Positions 6,955-7,705 of a DNA stretch of 7,705 nt are shown here, piece by piece. Origin of the DNA: CAZBZG01 sp964496245 (GTDB taxonomy: Bacteria; Planctomycetota; SZUA-567); the NCBI GenBank assembly GCA_964496245.1, contig CAZBZG010000230.1, forward strand, positions 1 through 7,705, written 5' to 3'. Made by a program: the position numbers and the translations under genes. Within the stretch, counting starts at the first letter, position 1. Each line of letters starts with the position of its first letter. The notes beneath the pieces are model-generated. The model did no database searches, had not been told where the DNA came from, and saw only the letters and a program-made list of their open reading frames with translations.

Positions 6955-7083
6955 ACGTTTCCACAGATCGTTCTCGGACCGCGCCTCTATTGCGACCTCC
7001 TCCACCCCTCGGACAGGGGCAGGATCGAGCTCGCCACCAAACTGACCGAACGGATCAAGCCCGTGCTGGACGCCGATGGGTAG
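6955..7083 (+). pseudogene. C-terminal remnant of an SGNH/GDSL-type hydrolase
   Basis: In frame 1 the last ~40 codons before the TAG at 7081-7083 read like a protein end: LYCDLLHPSDRGRIELATKL followed by TERIKPVLDADG. The D-x-x-H-P-S-D-x-G block followed by an amphipathic helix is the block V signature of SGNH/GDSL hydrolases, where the Asp and His complete the catalytic triad. Nothing upstream in this frame resembles the rest of such an enzyme. It runs antisense into the start of the glycoside hydrolase, so the N-terminal ~150-200 residues are gone. The left limit is approximate. A strong hairpin starts 14 bases after the stop, where a native terminator would be expected. The match is short, so this remains a moderate call. 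Confidence 0.45.
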
Positions 7084-7096
7084 CCGGAAACGCAAG

Positions 7097-7117
7097 CAGC
7101 CGGACGGCGTCCGGCTG
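7097..7117. terminator. Perfect 9-bp hairpin, likely transcription terminator
   Basis: CAGCCGGAC (7097-7105), loop GGC, GTCCGGCTG (7109-7117) form a perfect GC-rich stem. Read on the minus strand it is 60 bases past the flgM stop and is followed by CTTGCGTTT, a modest T-rich tail. Read on the plus strand it follows the SGNH remnant stop by 14 bases and is trailed by GTTCGT. Either orientation, or both, could terminate. It would separate flgM transcription from the hydrolase gene. Confidence 0.55.
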
Positions 7118-7176
7118 GTTCGTGTGCATGCAATGGTTGCAGACGGCCGGTCACCTCTACCGTCCGCGGATCCCTG

Positions 7177-7461
7177 CTACAGCAGGTTCTCCAGCATCCG
7201 GGCCACGCTCTCCTTCACGGCCTCCGGCGTCATCAGGCTGCCGTTGTTGAGCTCGGACAGGGTCTTCTCGATCTTGGAACGCCGCACATCCGGCACCTGC
7301 TGGAGCTTGCCCAAGAGCTTGGCCTTCTCCGAGATCTGCACGGCATCCTGGCGGGAGACCGATTCGCCTTCCCGCCGCCCGGACTGGGGCGCGTTGGCCG
7401 GCTCATCCTTCTGCGTGGACTTGCGGATGGGCTCGAATTCTCCAAGTCCGCCAACCTTCAT
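7177..7461 (-). CDS. flgM: Anti-sigma-28 factor FlgM (94 aa)
   Basis: FlgM binds the flagellar sigma factor FliA (sigma-28) and holds late flagellar genes silent until it is exported through the completed hook-basal body. The length is typical (usually about 90-100 residues). The N-terminal half (1-~37) is polar and probably disordered. The C-terminal half carries the family pattern: DAVQISEKAKLLGKL (39-53), VPDVRRSKIEKTLSELNNGS (56-75), and a final helix ending VARMLENLL. This matches the VPDVR-x-x-K(I/V) helix and terminal A-x-x-LL helix of FlgM. The usual G-x-Y segment is NGSLMT here. The start at ATG 7461 has a modest Shine-Dalgarno (AGGA, about 10 bases upstream). The strongest support is independent: a sigma-28 promoter lies about 80 bases upstream in the right orientation, as expected for an autoregulated flgM. 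No other flagellar gene is in the window. Confidence 0.85.
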   Translation of the reverse strand: MKVGGLGEFEPIRKSTQKDEPANAPQSGRREGESVSRQDAVQISEKAKLLGKLQQVPDVRRSKIEKTLSELNNGSLMTPEAVKESVARMLENLL

Positions 7462-7540
7462 GGTCCTGCCATCCTATGCTGAGCGCTTCATCCTCGTCTC
7501 AGGCCCCAAGGCTCCGTTGCCCCAGGTTCCTCCACTTGTG

Positions 7541-7567
7541 TTATCGGCAGCTGGCAGCCACTCTTTA
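7541..7567 (-). promoter_or_regulatory. Sigma-28 (FliA) promoter of flgM
   Basis: The minus strand reads TAAA (7567-7564), 15 bases, then GCCGATAA (7548-7541). This matches the enterobacterial FliA consensus TAAAGTTT-N11-GCCGATAA at every core position and in spacing. The expected transcript start is near 7534, giving a leader of roughly 70 bases before the flgM ATG. It is flanked upstream by the palindrome GGCGGCCGCC (7568-7577). Confidence 0.85.
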
Positions 7568-7612
7568 GGCGGCCGCCAAGAAATAAGCAACCGCAAATCA
7601 TTCCCCGTCAAC

Positions 7613-7640
7613 ATATTACGACATCGCATCCGATTTTCAA
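7613..7640 (-). promoter_or_regulatory. Weak candidate sigma-70 promoter upstream of flgM
   Basis: Minus strand TTGAAA (7640-7635), 16-base spacer, TAATAT (7618-7613). The -35 matches 5 of 6 and the -10 matches 4 of 6. It lies in the AT-richest part of the window and could supply basal flgM transcription before FliA is made, as in other bacteria with dual flgM promoters. AT-rich sequence alone can produce such matches. Confidence 0.25.
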
Positions 7641-7692
7641 GCCTCTTTTCAAGTGGACTTTTGCACTTTTCTGACCTGAACAAGGATCAAAG

Positions 7693-7699
7693 AAGGAGG
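7693..7699 (+). promoter_or_regulatory. Strong Shine-Dalgarno of a divergent gene starting just past the right edge
   Basis: The plus strand reads AAGGAGG and is followed by six bases to the end of the window with no start codon yet. An ATG/GTG would be expected within the next few bases. The AT-rich 7580-7690 stretch would then be a shared divergent promoter region. It contains an 8-base direct repeat TTTTCAAG (7634-7641 and 7646-7653). Confidence 0.5.
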
Positions 7700-7705
7700 C
7701 CGTTC

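Larger units (their letters stand above)
6886..7176. other. Spacer between flgM and the hydrolase gene
   Basis: These 291 bases between two minus-strand genes hold the hydrolase ribosome binding site, the plus-strand SGNH remnant and the 9-bp hairpin. They also hold a small hairpin TGCAA-TGG-TTGCA at 7129-7141. I see no convincing promoter for the hydrolase. The best -10-like string, TAGGAT at 6940-6935 on the minus strand, lacks a recognisable -35. Confidence 0.5.

Noticed and set aside
4030..7083. 1017-codon open frame on the plus strand across the hydrolase and the EIIA-CBS start
   Set aside because: It is antisense to two well-supported genes, is very rich in Arg/Pro/His/Gly with no domain logic, and is kept open by high GC. 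Only its last ~40 codons look like protein, and these are reported separately as an SGNH remnant.
6886..7095. 70-residue N-terminal extension of the hydrolase from ATG 7095
   Set aside because: It is antisense to the SGNH remnant, shows no signal peptide, and lacks a ribosome binding site, whereas ATG 6885 has a strong one.
7651..7670. Possible sigma-54 promoter in the AT-rich right-hand region (GG and GC elements)
   Set aside because: The distance between the GG and GC elements is about six bases instead of the ten needed for a -24/-12 promoter.
7474..7683. 69-codon minus-strand ORF upstream of flgM
   Set aside because: It begins with TTG without a ribosome binding site, spans the sigma-28 promoter, and has no protein-like pattern.
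1..7705. CRISPR array, tRNA, rRNA or insertion sequence
   Set aside because: No regularly spaced repeats, cloverleaf-like segments, transposase motifs or terminal inverted repeats with target duplications were seen.

Overview
The window is GC-rich bacterial chromosome with dense genes on both strands. Three things suggest a flagellated Gram-negative from the PVC side of the tree (Kiritimatiellota, Lentisphaerota or Verrucomicrobiota): a large NPCBM-bearing glycoside hydrolase, a fragment of a 'GYYDK' beta-propeller protein, and an anti-sigma-28 gene. This placement is inference from gene content and was not tested by any search.

Layout. On the plus strand, 1-60 is the tail of an unidentified gene. 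It is followed after 42 bases by a complete radical SAM protein with an N-terminal cobalamin-binding-like domain (103-1659). Converging on it from the minus strand is an operon that starts at 4218. Its first gene encodes a PTS EIIA domain fused to two CBS domains (4218-3289). The second encodes an ArsB/NhaD/P-protein-type ion permease (3286-1880), separated from the first by only two bases. The third is a truncated but well-initiated fragment of a beta-propeller protein (1852-1619), which runs into the end of the radical SAM gene. The operon has a good sigma-70-like promoter placed so that the mRNA would begin at, or almost at, the ATG. A long imperfect inverted repeat lies upstream of it.

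Further right on the minus strand is a four-domain, 830-residue glycoside hydrolase (6885-4393): an N-terminal beta-sandwich, a GH28-like beta-helix, Ig/Fn3-like modules and a C-terminal NPCBM. It has no signal peptide. Upstream of it, on the opposite strand, lies what looks like the last ~40 codons of an SGNH/GDSL hydrolase (about 6955-7083), followed by a perfect 9-bp hairpin. Beyond that is flgM (7461-7177), preceded by a sigma-28 promoter with a full TAAA-N15-GCCGATAA match. The AT-richer stretch to the right edge holds this promoter. At the last bases it also holds a strong plus-strand Shine-Dalgarno for a divergent gene starting just outside the window.

How the parts may work together. 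EIIA-CBS and the permease are almost certainly co-expressed and translationally coupled, which suggests a transporter gated by PTS phosphorylation and/or adenine nucleotides. FlgM and its sigma-28 promoter form the classical negative feedback loop of flagellar late genes. The radical SAM enzyme and the glycoside hydrolase have no clear functional link to their neighbours. Two gene remnants mark places where this region was rearranged.
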